Assembly (NCBI GenBank): GCA_022448955.1
Contig: JAKVCU010000062.1
Span: 10,379-74,378, forward strand
Source of the DNA: Saprospiraceae bacterium
GTDB taxonomy: Bacteria > Bacteroidota > Bacteroidia > Chitinophagales > Saprospiraceae
Length of the DNA stretch: 64,000 nucleotides
Direction: 5' to 3'
Shown: positions 54,266 to 64,000 of the stretch, piece after piece
Position numbering within the stretch: position 1 is the first letter of the stretch
Layout: each line of letters opens with the position of its first letter
Made by a program: the position numbers and the translations under genes
Notes under the pieces: generated by a model
Seen by the model: only the letters and a program-made list of their open reading frames with translations
The model's database searches: none
What the model was told of the DNA's origin: nothing

Positions 54266-55948
54266 CTATTCATAAATATTGGTCATCTGCCATGCATCTA
54301 GAGCAATAATTTTGGATTCACTTCCTTGGGATCTCACAGATACTCCTGTACTTTCCTGAAGACCTGGATAAACCCTGACGGCTACGCATTGTCGATTATT
54401 AGCAAACACTTCCACCACACTTTTATCTATAAATATTCTAAGTTCTAGGGCTTGTCCTTCGGGTAAATGGAATGGGCCGGTTTCAGGAGGGTTTGACATG
54501 ACGTCAGGCAAAATGGATGAACGCGAATTATCAATACTGATGAGACTGTATTTGGCATCTATCCATTTTTTATATTCCCAACCTTCATAACGATCGTAGT
54601 CTCGAATACCTTTATTTTTAAAAAAGGTAATTCTTGTGTATTCTTCTTTATCAGGAGAACGCAATACGTTGATCGTAAAACTCTGGGATTCTTTCACATC
54701 TACTGACACCTTTATTTCCATGGAGTTTCCCTGAATTTTTTCCAAAATCACTTCCTGATTGGGAGGGATTTTTAAACCTCTAATTTGTTGGTGATTTGTC
54801 CTCAAGGATTCAATATCTCCTGCTGGTGCTACAGCTATTTGATTTTCTGAAATTAAGGTCAGCTTTCTAGGAAGAGTCATGATCTGGTCCCAACCTAAGG
54901 TGGGTTTGGCATAAGCCATATTAAAAATCACATTTATATTGCCATTACCATCTGGTGTGGAGGAAGGAGCGAGTACTGCTCCGGGTTCATAAATACCTCC
55001 AAAATTGAATTGACCATAATCTGTTATGCAAAATTTTTGTTGCTCAACGTCATAATTACCTAAAGAATAATTACCCCCAGTAACGTGACTAAACGACAAT
55101 AACATATGCCGATCACCGATAGGCCAGAAATTGGGGCATGATCCATCGTCACCTACCATTGCATATCGATCATTTTGTCGGAAATTATCGACAAAATTTA
55201 TTTCCCAATCTACTAGGTTTTTTGATCGATGTAGGCGCTCTGTCCGTTTCCTTTTGGTTCCTTTTCCTCTTTTTCCACCACTGAGTACATAGTAATATTC
55301 TCCTTCCTTCCAAATGCAGGCATCCCCCATCGGCCTTTTAGTAGGTTGTCCAGTAGTAGCATCTATGGGGTTCATTTTAAGCTTTTCCCAGTTAAGTAAT
55401 AATGGATCTGAAGAGATGGCTATGATTAAGCCAAAATTAATACCCGGATAAGCTGCAATTACCCGATCATGCTCAACAAGTGTTTGTCCAGAGAAGCATT
55501 TTTCTTCAGGATTTGGATAGATAGCGAGTGGCAGGTCCTCCCAATGTATAAGATCCGTGCTTACAGCATGCCCCCAATGTTGTCGAGGATCTTCAGGAGG
55601 ATAAGCCTGATAAAACAAATGCCATCGTCCTTGCCAAAAACATAATCCGTTGGGATCATTTAAGTTACCCTCCGGATTTATATAATGGTAAAGCGGTCGA
55701 TATGGATCTTGGGATTGTTCCTTTCGGGAGTTTTTAAATCGTTTTAATAATGGATTTTGATCTAGTTCTTTTTTTTGTTTTTCCAATTCATTAGAGAAGG
55801 AATAGAATGGAACCTTTGACCTGAATTCGGACTTCCCAGTAAATTTCTGATCGACTGAATTTCCCTCCTTAATTCCAGCATCAATATCACATTCAGTACA
55901 AGCAACAAAAGTCCAAATGAAAATTATAAATAGAATAAGTTTATTCAT
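54266..55948 (-). CDS. GH32-like glycoside hydrolase lipoprotein (fructan-active family)
   Basis: YHYINPEGNLNDPNGLCFWQGRWHLFYQAYPPEDPRQHWGHAVS; likely start MNKLILFIIFIWTFVAC at 55948. Confidence 0.88.
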   Translation of the reverse strand: MNKLILFIIFIWTFVACTECDIDAGIKEGNSVDQKFTGKSEFRSKVPFYSFSNELEKQKKELDQNPLLKRFKNSRKEQSQDPYRPLYHYINPEGNLNDPNGLCFWQGRWHLFYQAYPPEDPRQHWGHAVSTDLIHWEDLPLAIYPNPEEKCFSGQTLVEHDRVIAAYPGINFGLIIAISSDPLLLNWEKLKMNPIDATTGQPTKRPMGDACIWKEGEYYYVLSGGKRGKGTKRKRTERLHRSKNLVDWEINFVDNFRQNDRYAMVGDDGSCPNFWPIGDRHMLLSFSHVTGGNYSLGNYDVEQQKFCITDYGQFNFGGIYEPGAVLAPSSTPDGNGNINVIFNMAYAKPTLGWDQIMTLPRKLTLISENQIAVAPAGDIESLRTNHQQIRGLKIPPNQEVILEKIQGNSMEIKVSVDVKESQSFTINVLRSPDKEEYTRITFFKNKGIRDYDRYEGWEYKKWIDAKYSLISIDNSRSSILPDVMSNPPETGPFHLPEGQALELRIFIDKSVVEVFANNRQCVAVRVYPGLQESTGVSVRSQGSESKIIALDAWQMTNIYE

Positions 55949-56616
55949 ACATATATAAATTTCTTTATATTTAGCTACCATGGCTAGTTTATAACAATCG
56001 TAATGGCTAAATACACATTTTTCACTTTAGCGATATACTGATTAACCACAATATAAATATATGGACAATTGCTAAAAAAATAGCTTTTGGCCTATTCGGT
56101 CAAAAGAACAATTTCCTAGGTAAATAAAAAGTGGTGAAATACAAATCTCATTACAGCCTAAAAATGAGTAACTTCTTATTCTTTCTCACTAATCTTTTCC
56201 AAAAATACTTAAGCAAAGTAGCTTTTTACATTTTAAATATCCTGTTTTTAAAGAAAAGGGTAGGATGACTAAGTATTTATTTTTTAAGAAAATGTGATCC
56301 CAATATTGGGATATTTGTCGGGTCAAATGGGAGAAATATTCACTTCAATGAAAAGCAATTATGTTATATTGCTTTAGGGTTAGTTAAGGCAGCTTTCTCT
56401 AATTTCTAACAGTAGGTGCCAATCATTTTCGTGATTAATACCTCATTAAAATGTTTTACAATACTTCTCTAGCTAGACATTTTTATTAATCAATAGCATT
56501 GCAGCAAAAGCCAATATAAAAAACACTAGCTATGGTAAATTCTTATTTACGTATGGAGGTGATTCTGATTGATAAAATCTTTTTTGGCTAAAACTCCTTT
56601 CTAAAAAATAGTTCAA

Positions 56617-59600
56617 ATGCTTAACGCAAAGTACTTTCTTTCTTCATTAATCTTAATGACAGTGGTAACTGAGCTTAGTTTTTCTCAGATCAATACACCT
56701 CCCATTGCCACAGTCCCCTTTGGTTCAAATCTTGGATATTCTGGATACGTTATGCTTCCGGAAAATCTACCGACTAATGGAATTTATGGTCATGCTCAAG
56801 ATGCAGCGGATGCATACAATCAATGGAAAACTAACTATATTGAAGATTGCGGAAATGGGCAATATCGTGTGCGTTGGGATGAACCTGATAAAACAGTTTC
56901 AGAAGGAACTGCTTATGGAATGTTGCTCGCAGCTTATGCGGCTGATTTTGTCTTATTTGATGGACTTTGGTCCTATTACAAAGAAAGAAGGAATGGTAAT
57001 GGATTAATGGATTTTAAAATAGATGGATGTACCCTTAATGTACTTGGCTTTGGTTCAGCGTCTGACGGAGATATAGATGCAGCGATGGCTTTATTGGTTG
57101 CATCACACCAATGGCCAAGTTATTACGAAATCGATGCTGCAAATTTGATTAATGCTATAAAAGAATTCGAAATCGATACTGTTCAAATTGATGGCCTTGA
57201 TTATTTGCAATTAAATAATGGTGATACATGGTCTTCTTCAGAGGATTGTAGAAACCCAAGCTATCAGGGTCCTGCATATTTTAGAAAATTTGGAGCTTTT
57301 ACGAATGATATTATATTTTGGGACCAATGTGTTGAAGCAAGTTATCAACTACTAGACAACAATGCTGATATTAATACCGGCCTTGTGAGCAATTGGTCGG
57401 ATAGGAATGGAAATCCAAATAGTTGTAATGGGGCAAATGAGTACGGTTACGATGCCTGTCGTAATCCATGGCGAATGGCTACAGATGTTGCATGGTTTAA
57501 TGATACCAATGCAAAAAACATATGTAACAAAATTGCTGGGCATGTCCAAAGTATAGGATCCCATGTAGCTGGTGGGCCAGTTGCTCAAAGCGGTGGTGTA
57601 GGATTATATCATAATGCAACTTTTGTTTCGACTTTCGCTCTTGCTGTGATGGCAGGGGATACGATCTACCAATCTTTACTAGATGAAATGTATCTGGAGA
57701 CTGTAAATACTCAAGACTCATTACCGTTTTATTTTGGAAACACCTTAAGGTGTATTTCTTTATTTATGATGACAGGTAATTTTTGGAATCCTACTAGTCA
57801 AAATACGGGTCTCATTATGCCAGGCTATATTACAGATTCAAAGGTAATGGATCTAATTGGGCCTGAATTACTATTTTTAAGTGAATTTGGTTCCAATGAT
57901 ACTTCCATGTTGTCGGAATCCCTCTTGCAAGTCAATAGCGAAAACAAGGTTTTAATTGAAATTTTAGTTTTAGATGGACAATACGAAAATACTATCTCTT
58001 ATTTAAACACCATTGGAATTACAACGAATGATTTTGTAAAAGACCAAGTTTCAGGTATATCGGATAGTTTGTTGATCACTGCTTTTTTTCCTGTCGAATC
58101 ATTAGAGCTTCTAAATCAACAAAATCCATTGATAAATTTTGTAAGGCCTGTAAACACAGCGCTGACTAATTCAGGTTTAATTGATAGCCAAGGTGATATT
58201 GCACAGGGATCTTTTTTTGCAAGGTCAGGTTGGAATCTTGATGGGGAAGGCATTAAAATTGGAGTGATTTCGAATAGTTATGCTACAAATGAATCTGCTA
58301 GAGTTAACGATATAAATAACGGAGATCTGCCCGGAGATGATAATCCAGTTCAAGTGGTTGAAGAATATCCATATGGTGTGGCTTCTGATGAAGGTCGAGC
58401 GATGTTACAAATCATTCACGATATTGCCCCTGCCAGTCAGCTGTTTTTTCATACTGGATTTGTGAGTGAAGCGAATTTTGCCTACGGAGTTAGACAATTA
58501 AGAGAAGAGGGTTGTGATATTATAGTTGATGATGTCCAATATACAACTGAACCCTTTTTTAGAGATGGCCTAATTGCGCAAGCAATTGACGAGGTGACAG
58601 CAGCTGGGACCTATTATTTTAGTGCCGCAGGAAACTTCGGCTCACGATCTTTTTCTGACACTTTTACTCCTGCTCCCTCTCCTAATGAGGATAAGCATGA
58701 TTTTGGAAATGGCAATTACCTGCAAAGTGTAGAATTAGGGGTTGGAGATTATATTATTGTCCTTCAATGGGATGATGAGTTTTATTCATTAGGTGATTTG
58801 AATGGTGCCTCTGTAGATTTGGACATTTACTTAGTTGAAGACGATGGTACTATTCTTTATGGGTTTAATAGGGATAATAATGGAGATGAAACAAGCGGAA
58901 CTCCAGGAGGAGATCCAATAGAAATTTTACCCTTCTCAGTGGAAAGTGAAACGACCTCCAATATTATGATTCAAATGGATGGTTCTGGAGCGATGCCGGC
59001 ATTTAAATATGTTGTTTTCCAAGCTGGGGATGAAGGGATTTTTGAGGCGAATCCTCCTTTAACCGATGATACAGGTGGGGCGACTATCGTTGGTCATGCA
59101 AATTCAGAAGGATCCATAACAATTGGAGCTACAAGATATTCAAATACACCTAATTACGGTAACCAGCTAAGTCTTGAGTCTTTTTCCTCAATTGGTGGTA
59201 CTCCTGTAAACGGCGTGGTAAGACAAAAACCTGATTTAGTTAGTGCAAATGGAGTGAATACATCAGTTGACTTTAGTTCATTAGATTTAGAAGATGATGG
59301 TATTCCTAACTTTTTTGGAACATCTGCAGCCGCTCCTCATGCCGCTGCTGCTGCTGCTTTGCTTCTTGATGCCCAAAATAAATTTGACTTTAATCCTAGT
59401 GTTGACCCCAGAGCATTATTGACAAATAATGCTATTGATATGGGAGATCTAGGCTTTGATTACCATAGTGGATATGGCTTTATTGACGTGGAGGCAGCGC
59501 TCTCAGAGATAGCAAATCCCAGACCTGAGTTAATCCGATTAAATCTCGCGAATTTGGATACGATGATTTATGAACCAGGTGAGATTCAGTTCGATTTGAT

Positions 59601-62586
59601 CATGGAGTGCGCTTTTCTTACAGATTCTTCTACTGTCGTACTAGATGGTAACGAATTAGAAACTACAATTATCGATGATTCTACTGCAACGGTTACCATT
59701 CCTTTATTCACAGGTAACCCGGGTATTTGGGTATCTAATCCTTCAAAAGCTATCACAAATGGAACAGATGGAGGCAATTCAGATACCTTAAGGTTTTTTG
59801 ATCAAGTGTTGTACGAGGTGATCGTTACAGTTGACCCAAGTACTAAAAGATATGGTGAAGAGCTTCCAAGCTTTTCATTTTCTACTTCGATCCCCGCTTT
59901 GGATTCTACTCTAACACAGGAAGAATTGGAGCTATTAGAGCCAGCTATTAGCTTTACAACAGCAGCTACGGCAGCTAGTAATATAGGTATTTATAGTGTT
60001 GAAGCAGATACTTTAAATATACCAGAGAGTCTGCTAGCATCCTATGAATTCACCCTAGAGCCAGGGGCATTAACCATCGATACGATGCCTCTTATTATTC
60101 GACCCGTTGCTATAAATCCAATAACCTATGGAGATGAAGTTCCAGAAATTACTTTCGAATATATATTTGGGGAAGATGGAGAGGACGTTGAGATTAATTC
60201 AGAGGTGGCAAATACCATCGCATCACAACATTCAGAGGCCTTGTCTTTAGTGAATGGCCTCGCCTTGGTGAATGGCCTCGCCTTAGTGAACGGCCTCGCC
60301 TTGGTGAATGGAGAACTCTTCCTAGATGGCTCTGATAATGGGGCTACCTCAAATGGTATACCACTGATTAATAAGACTTTTTATGTCTCTGAGCGAGTGC
60401 TGGCCGATGCGCCTACTTCATTATCATTGGGTATCGCTTTGGTCAACGGAAATGGAACTGAGCAAATTGTAGAAATTGGAGCAGATTTGTTTACCCAAGA
60501 AAATATAGATAATGGCTCTTTATCTAGCTTTACCAATGGCCTTGCTCTAGTAAATGGCATACCTTTGGTCAACGGCCTTGCTTTAGTGAATGGTATCGCT
60601 TTAGTGAATGGTATCGCCTTAGTGAATGGTATCGCCTTAGTCAATGGCTTGGCACTTGTCAATGGCATAGCACTTGTTAATGGCATTCCACTTGTCAATG
60701 GAATCCCTCTTGTAAATACAGATGGAACTTATGATCCATTATTTGCGGCCTTTGAGGAAAACTATGTGGTTTTGAATACGGATGATTCCGATTCGAACGT
60801 TGATGAGCCAATAAATATTTTCCCAATTAATACAATCACAGGATTGGATCCAGGTACGCAATATATTATTCCAGGCGGGTTTTTTAATGATAATTTAAAG
60901 ATTAATTACGCACCTAGGGCTTTCGAAGTCTATCCTGGACCAGAGATTTCTTGTCCATCAAATCAAGTTGTATCCATTACCGATATGGGAAGTTGTGCTG
61001 TCGACGTTGATTTGACCAACCCAACGAATGAAAATACTGCTATTATTGCAAATACGCTTACCTTAAGTATTAATGATCTTACACCTGAGACAGTTAGTCA
61101 AGGAGATGTTATATCCAAAACATTTGACGTTGGGATAACTGTATTAACATACACTATTACGGATGATAATAGCAATACAGATAGCTGTAGTTTTACGATT
61201 ACTGTCAATGATGTGGAAGATCCAGTAATTACATGTCCAGCAGATATAATTATAAATACGGATATAGGAAATTGTGATGCTGTAGTTAATTACAACACTC
61301 CAGTAGGTACCGATAATTGTACAGAACCCATAACCATATTATCATCGGGCTTAGGTTCTGGATCTACTTTTCCGATCGGTACAACAACAGAAAGTTATAC
61401 AGTAACCGATGGTTCCAATAATACCGCGAGCTGTACTTTTACGGTAAGTGTTTCAGATAATGAACCACCAATGGCTATTTGCTTAGACACTCTAGTTGTA
61501 TTTAATGGCGAGGACTCCATATCTGTCTCTCTGTCTAATTTATATGATGAATTGTCTACTACAGATAATTGTAGTGCTGTTAGTTTGGTATCTTCGATGA
61601 TGGACCAGATAGTTACTTGCGATCAGCTTGGTGACATTATAGAAGTAAATATTGAAGTCAGTGATGAAAATGGAAATTTGGGTTCCTGTTTAGCGAATAT
61701 TTTTGTAGAAGGGTTGCCATGTGGTTTCTCAAATACTTTTGGGCTTGATGATTGTTTTGATCCCCAAGAAAATGAAGCTTATTATGATGCTGCTTCGGAT
61801 GTATTTACCTTAACGAGTGATGGCTGTAAACCAGAATTTCCGTATACAACGGATGATCAAAGCTTTATTACTTATGAGATATGTGGTAATGGAATAATTG
61901 AAGCTTTTGTAAATGATATAAATGGAAATGGTTTTGCTGGAGTTCAAATGCGTGAGAGCGTTGATATGGAGTCTGCACCAAGAGTTGCACTAGGCATAAA
62001 CAGAGTAAATAAAATACTTAAGGAGATTAGGATCTTTTCTAATTATCCAGTATTCCCACAACAATTATTAACCTTTAATACTCCGTTCTGGTTGAAGATA
62101 GAACGCTTATATGGATTTTATTTTAGAGCCTATGCTTCTTCGGATGGGGTTAATTGGACACCATATATTGCCCAATCTGTTTCCATGGATCACTGTATTC
62201 AAGTAGGGTTATTTGTTCAGAGTTCGGTAGATGGACAAGCGGTAAATGCTGAATTTACTGATGTTACAATTACCGAGACAAATAATGCTATTAATAGTAA
62301 TGGCTCAGTCTTTGAAAGCGATCTAAAATCTACATCTACTTTAAATATTGGGCTTTCGCCAAATCCAGCAACTGATGAAATATTTTTAGACTTAAGCCAA
62401 TTCATTGGTCAAGAGGTGAGTATTCAAATATGGAATATTAATAGTCAGCTCTTGGCTGACCGGAAGATTCAAGATCTTGAAAATCCGATAGAGATTCTTA
62501 CAATCAATCAACTACCGGCAGGAGCTTACTGGGTAAATATTCAAACCGCTAACCAGCAAAAGATTTTAAAATTAATCAAAAAATAA
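56617..62586 (+). CDS. giant multidomain secreted protein: GH8 + S8-like peptidase + MBG + LVNG repeats + HYR + T9SS sorting domain
   Basis: GH8 VSEGTAYGMLLAAY/SDGDIDAAMALL; S8 GIKIGVISNSY...GTSAAAPHAAAAAALL; HYR-like DVEDPVITCPADI...; C-terminal LSPNPATDEIFLDLSQF...GAYWVNIQTANQQKILKLIKK. Confidence 0.88.
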   Translation: MLNAKYFLSSLILMTVVTELSFSQINTPPIATVPFGSNLGYSGYVMLPENLPTNGIYGHAQDAADAYNQWKTNYIEDCGNGQYRVRWDEPDKTVSEGTAYGMLLAAYAADFVLFDGLWSYYKERRNGNGLMDFKIDGCTLNVLGFGSASDGDIDAAMALLVASHQWPSYYEIDAANLINAIKEFEIDTVQIDGLDYLQLNNGDTWSSSEDCRNPSYQGPAYFRKFGAFTNDIIFWDQCVEASYQLLDNNADINTGLVSNWSDRNGNPNSCNGANEYGYDACRNPWRMATDVAWFNDTNAKNICNKIAGHVQSIGSHVAGGPVAQSGGVGLYHNATFVSTFALAVMAGDTIYQSLLDEMYLETVNTQDSLPFYFGNTLRCISLFMMTGNFWNPTSQNTGLIMPGYITDSKVMDLIGPELLFLSEFGSNDTSMLSESLLQVNSENKVLIEILVLDGQYENTISYLNTIGITTNDFVKDQVSGISDSLLITAFFPVESLELLNQQNPLINFVRPVNTALTNSGLIDSQGDIAQGSFFARSGWNLDGEGIKIGVISNSYATNESARVNDINNGDLPGDDNPVQVVEEYPYGVASDEGRAMLQIIHDIAPASQLFFHTGFVSEANFAYGVRQLREEGCDIIVDDVQYTTEPFFRDGLIAQAIDEVTAAGTYYFSAAGNFGSRSFSDTFTPAPSPNEDKHDFGNGNYLQSVELGVGDYIIVLQWDDEFYSLGDLNGASVDLDIYLVEDDGTILYGFNRDNNGDETSGTPGGDPIEILPFSVESETTSNIMIQMDGSGAMPAFKYVVFQAGDEGIFEANPPLTDDTGGATIVGHANSEGSITIGATRYSNTPNYGNQLSLESFSSIGGTPVNGVVRQKPDLVSANGVNTSVDFSSLDLEDDGIPNFFGTSAAAPHAAAAAALLLDAQNKFDFNPSVDPRALLTNNAIDMGDLGFDYHSGYGFIDVEAALSEIANPRPELIRLNLANLDTMIYEPGEIQFDLIMECAFLTDSSTVVLDGNELETTIIDDSTATVTIPLFTGNPGIWVSNPSKAITNGTDGGNSDTLRFFDQVLYEVIVTVDPSTKRYGEELPSFSFSTSIPALDSTLTQEELELLEPAISFTTAATAASNIGIYSVEADTLNIPESLLASYEFTLEPGALTIDTMPLIIRPVAINPITYGDEVPEITFEYIFGEDGEDVEINSEVANTIASQHSEALSLVNGLALVNGLALVNGLALVNGELFLDGSDNGATSNGIPLINKTFYVSERVLADAPTSLSLGIALVNGNGTEQIVEIGADLFTQENIDNGSLSSFTNGLALVNGIPLVNGLALVNGIALVNGIALVNGIALVNGLALVNGIALVNGIPLVNGIPLVNTDGTYDPLFAAFEENYVVLNTDDSDSNVDEPINIFPINTITGLDPGTQYIIPGGFFNDNLKINYAPRAFEVYPGPEISCPSNQVVSITDMGSCAVDVDLTNPTNENTAIIANTLTLSINDLTPETVSQGDVISKTFDVGITVLTYTITDDNSNTDSCSFTITVNDVEDPVITCPADIIINTDIGNCDAVVNYNTPVGTDNCTEPITILSSGLGSGSTFPIGTTTESYTVTDGSNNTASCTFTVSVSDNEPPMAICLDTLVVFNGEDSISVSLSNLYDELSTTDNCSAVSLVSSMMDQIVTCDQLGDIIEVNIEVSDENGNLGSCLANIFVEGLPCGFSNTFGLDDCFDPQENEAYYDAASDVFTLTSDGCKPEFPYTTDDQSFITYEICGNGIIEAFVNDINGNGFAGVQMRESVDMESAPRVALGINRVNKILKEIRIFSNYPVFPQQLLTFNTPFWLKIERLYGFYFRAYASSDGVNWTPYIAQSVSMDHCIQVGLFVQSSVDGQAVNAEFTDVTITETNNAINSNGSVFESDLKSTSTLNIGLSPNPATDEIFLDLSQFIGQEVSIQIWNINSQLLADRKIQDLENPIEILTINQLPAGAYWVNIQTANQQKILKLIKK
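60247..60312 (+). repeat. in-frame ~18-bp tandem repeat, block 1 (LVNG x4)
   Basis: Encodes LVNGLALVNGLALVNGLALVNG. Confidence 0.9.
60529..60714 (+). repeat. in-frame ~18-bp tandem repeat, block 2 (about ten LVNG/LVNT units)
   Basis: Encodes FTNGLALVNGIPLVNGLALVNGIALVNGIALVNGIALVNGLALVNGIALVNGIPLVNGIPLVN. Confidence 0.95.
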
Positions 62587-63598
62587 AAATGAATATCCTT
62601 CAGCTTGTTGATGATGATAGATCATCTAGCTCCTTTCTTTAATAGCATGTTTAAATTCTATTCAAAGATAGAATCAACGATTTGAGCCTGCCTGCCCGCA
62701 ATGCCAGGGTTTTGGCTCTTCACCTGTGATGGGGTTTAACAAGCTAAGTGACTCGTCCAATTGGAACCAATAGTTCTTAAATATTTGGTTTAATGGTAGT
62801 AAGAAGTTTAAACATAAGTTGACTATAATGTGGTTACTATTGTAATAACTTAGCGGTTAATGTTACAAGATCGGACAGTTTGAAGAAGCAGTTTTCATAA
62901 ATTACAGCGTATTAAAAGTTTGTAGTACGATAAAGATTTACATTTTACTTCGGTAGATGTAGTGATAAATAGTACATTTTCCCATATTTAGTTAGGGCTG
63001 TCATCATATACAACTCTATAAAATATTGCTAACTATCTAATTCGTGAATTGCTAAAGTGTTGAAGATTTTTAGAGAAATTTTGCTTGCATACTAAGCTCT
63101 CATCATTCCATTTCCTCGGTTTGGAGAAAGGAAGAACCACTAGAATGGTAGCACATTATATCCGCAGTATATCATAGATCTGCACCATGATTTTTATTGG
63201 AATTATAAAAAGGGAGCAAAAAAATAAGAACGACTTATAACACTAATACTCCCACTATTTTTGAGAATTATCTCTCACATAACTTAAGACGACTTTCTAT
63301 AGACTTCTTTTGGTTCATCTGATAACTGAGTAGTAAGCCTAAAAAATTGATCCGATAAAATTTCAGCCAAATGCTGACAGCTTTGAATTCCTCCAAAGAT
63401 CAAGCACAACTTTCCTATTATCAGTTTATAACGATTTTTTAGCCTGACCGTTTCTGCACAAGCAATTTGATTTAAGCAATTAAATAAACATGTGTATTTA
63501 TATTTTGATTTTTGCTTAAAATTTAAAATAATTGATGGTTAAATTTTTATTTTTATTCTACTAAATTCTTTAATTTAAAGTTATAATGATGGAATATT

Positions 63599-64000
63599 AT
63601 GGAAAGAAGAGCGATACTTAAATATACAGCTTTAGTTACTGGTGCCGCAATAAGTGCTCCTCTAGCGAGTTCGCTGCTTGTTGCTTGTCAGGCTGATCGC
63701 GGAAATGCTAATGATCCTAAACAAAAAGAATTCTATTTCTTTGGATCTGATGATTTTGAATTAGTTAGTAAAATAGTGGATATTATTTTGCCTGAAACAG
63801 ATAGTCCATCTGCTACACAGGTAGGAGTTCATAAAATGATGGATCAGATGCTAGGATTGGTTTATACTAAAGATGATCAGGAAGACTATCAGCAGCAGTT
63901 AGATGGTTTGAAAAGCTACCTAAAAGAAATGAAGTTTAGTGCTTCTTCATCTAAGGATGGTCTAGAGATTTTAAGGAATCTTGAGAATAGTACAAATAAT
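63599..64000 (+). CDS. gluconate 2-dehydrogenase subunit 3 family protein (partial, runs off window)
   Basis: MERRAILKYTALVTGAAISAPLASSLLVACQ...FFGSDDFELVSKIVDIILPETDSPSATQVGVHKMMDQML. Confidence 0.88.
   Translation, partial: MERRAILKYTALVTGAAISAPLASSLLVACQADRGNANDPKQKEFYFFGSDDFELVSKIVDIILPETDSPSATQVGVHKMMDQMLGLVYTKDDQEDYQQQLDGLKSYLKEMKFSASSSKDGLEILRNLENSTNN

Noticed and set aside
60381-60698. 105-aa minus-strand ORF (PLTKAIPFTKAIPFTKA...)
   Set aside because: Antisense translation of the LVNG repeat inside a clearly coding plus-strand gene; repetition is inherited from the sense repeat.
1-64000. CRISPR arrays, prophage, classical IS elements, rRNA operons
   Set aside because: No regularly spaced direct repeats, no transposase or phage structural genes, and no rRNA sequence recognised in the window.

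Overview
The window is low-GC, gene-dense chromosomal DNA from a Bacteroidota bacterium, probably a marine Saprospiraceae/Lewinella-like lineage. The lineage is inferred from a T9SS-type C-terminus, OmpA/TSP3 and WG-repeat proteins, CotH pairs and the PSD1/DUF1501 genes. The first ~34 kb carries mostly housekeeping and miscellaneous genes: DUF255 thioredoxin, photolyase, YkuK-like, tandem CotH, SbcCD, a membrane PspA-like pair, S8 lipoprotein, OmpA, a pncB-Nudix-WG-purE run, amidohydrolase, MsrB, lipocalin-like lipoproteins and a TPR lipoprotein. After a tRNA-Ser(UGA), 36-45 kb holds a partner-switching signalling kit (two STAS, RsbW-like ATPase, soluble histidine kinase, receiver-SpoIIE phosphatase) interleaved with an AGE-like enzyme and GlgX. 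From 45-64 kb there is a carbohydrate/redox region: sulfatase, PSD1 + DUF1501 + TIM-barrel epimerase + DUF2231/cytochrome c, a GH32-like protein with a non-canonical ECP motif, a 1989-aa GH8-S8-MBG-HYR-T9SS chimera with LVNG hexapeptide repeats, and the start of a gluconate dehydrogenase subunit 3 gene. The best candidates for undescribed biology are the two ~157-bp palindromic MITE-like elements (4008-4164 and 34977-35134, opposite orientations), the LVNG-repeat chimera, the glycan-linked partner switch and the PspA-like pair. All family calls come from reading motifs by eye; no database search was run.
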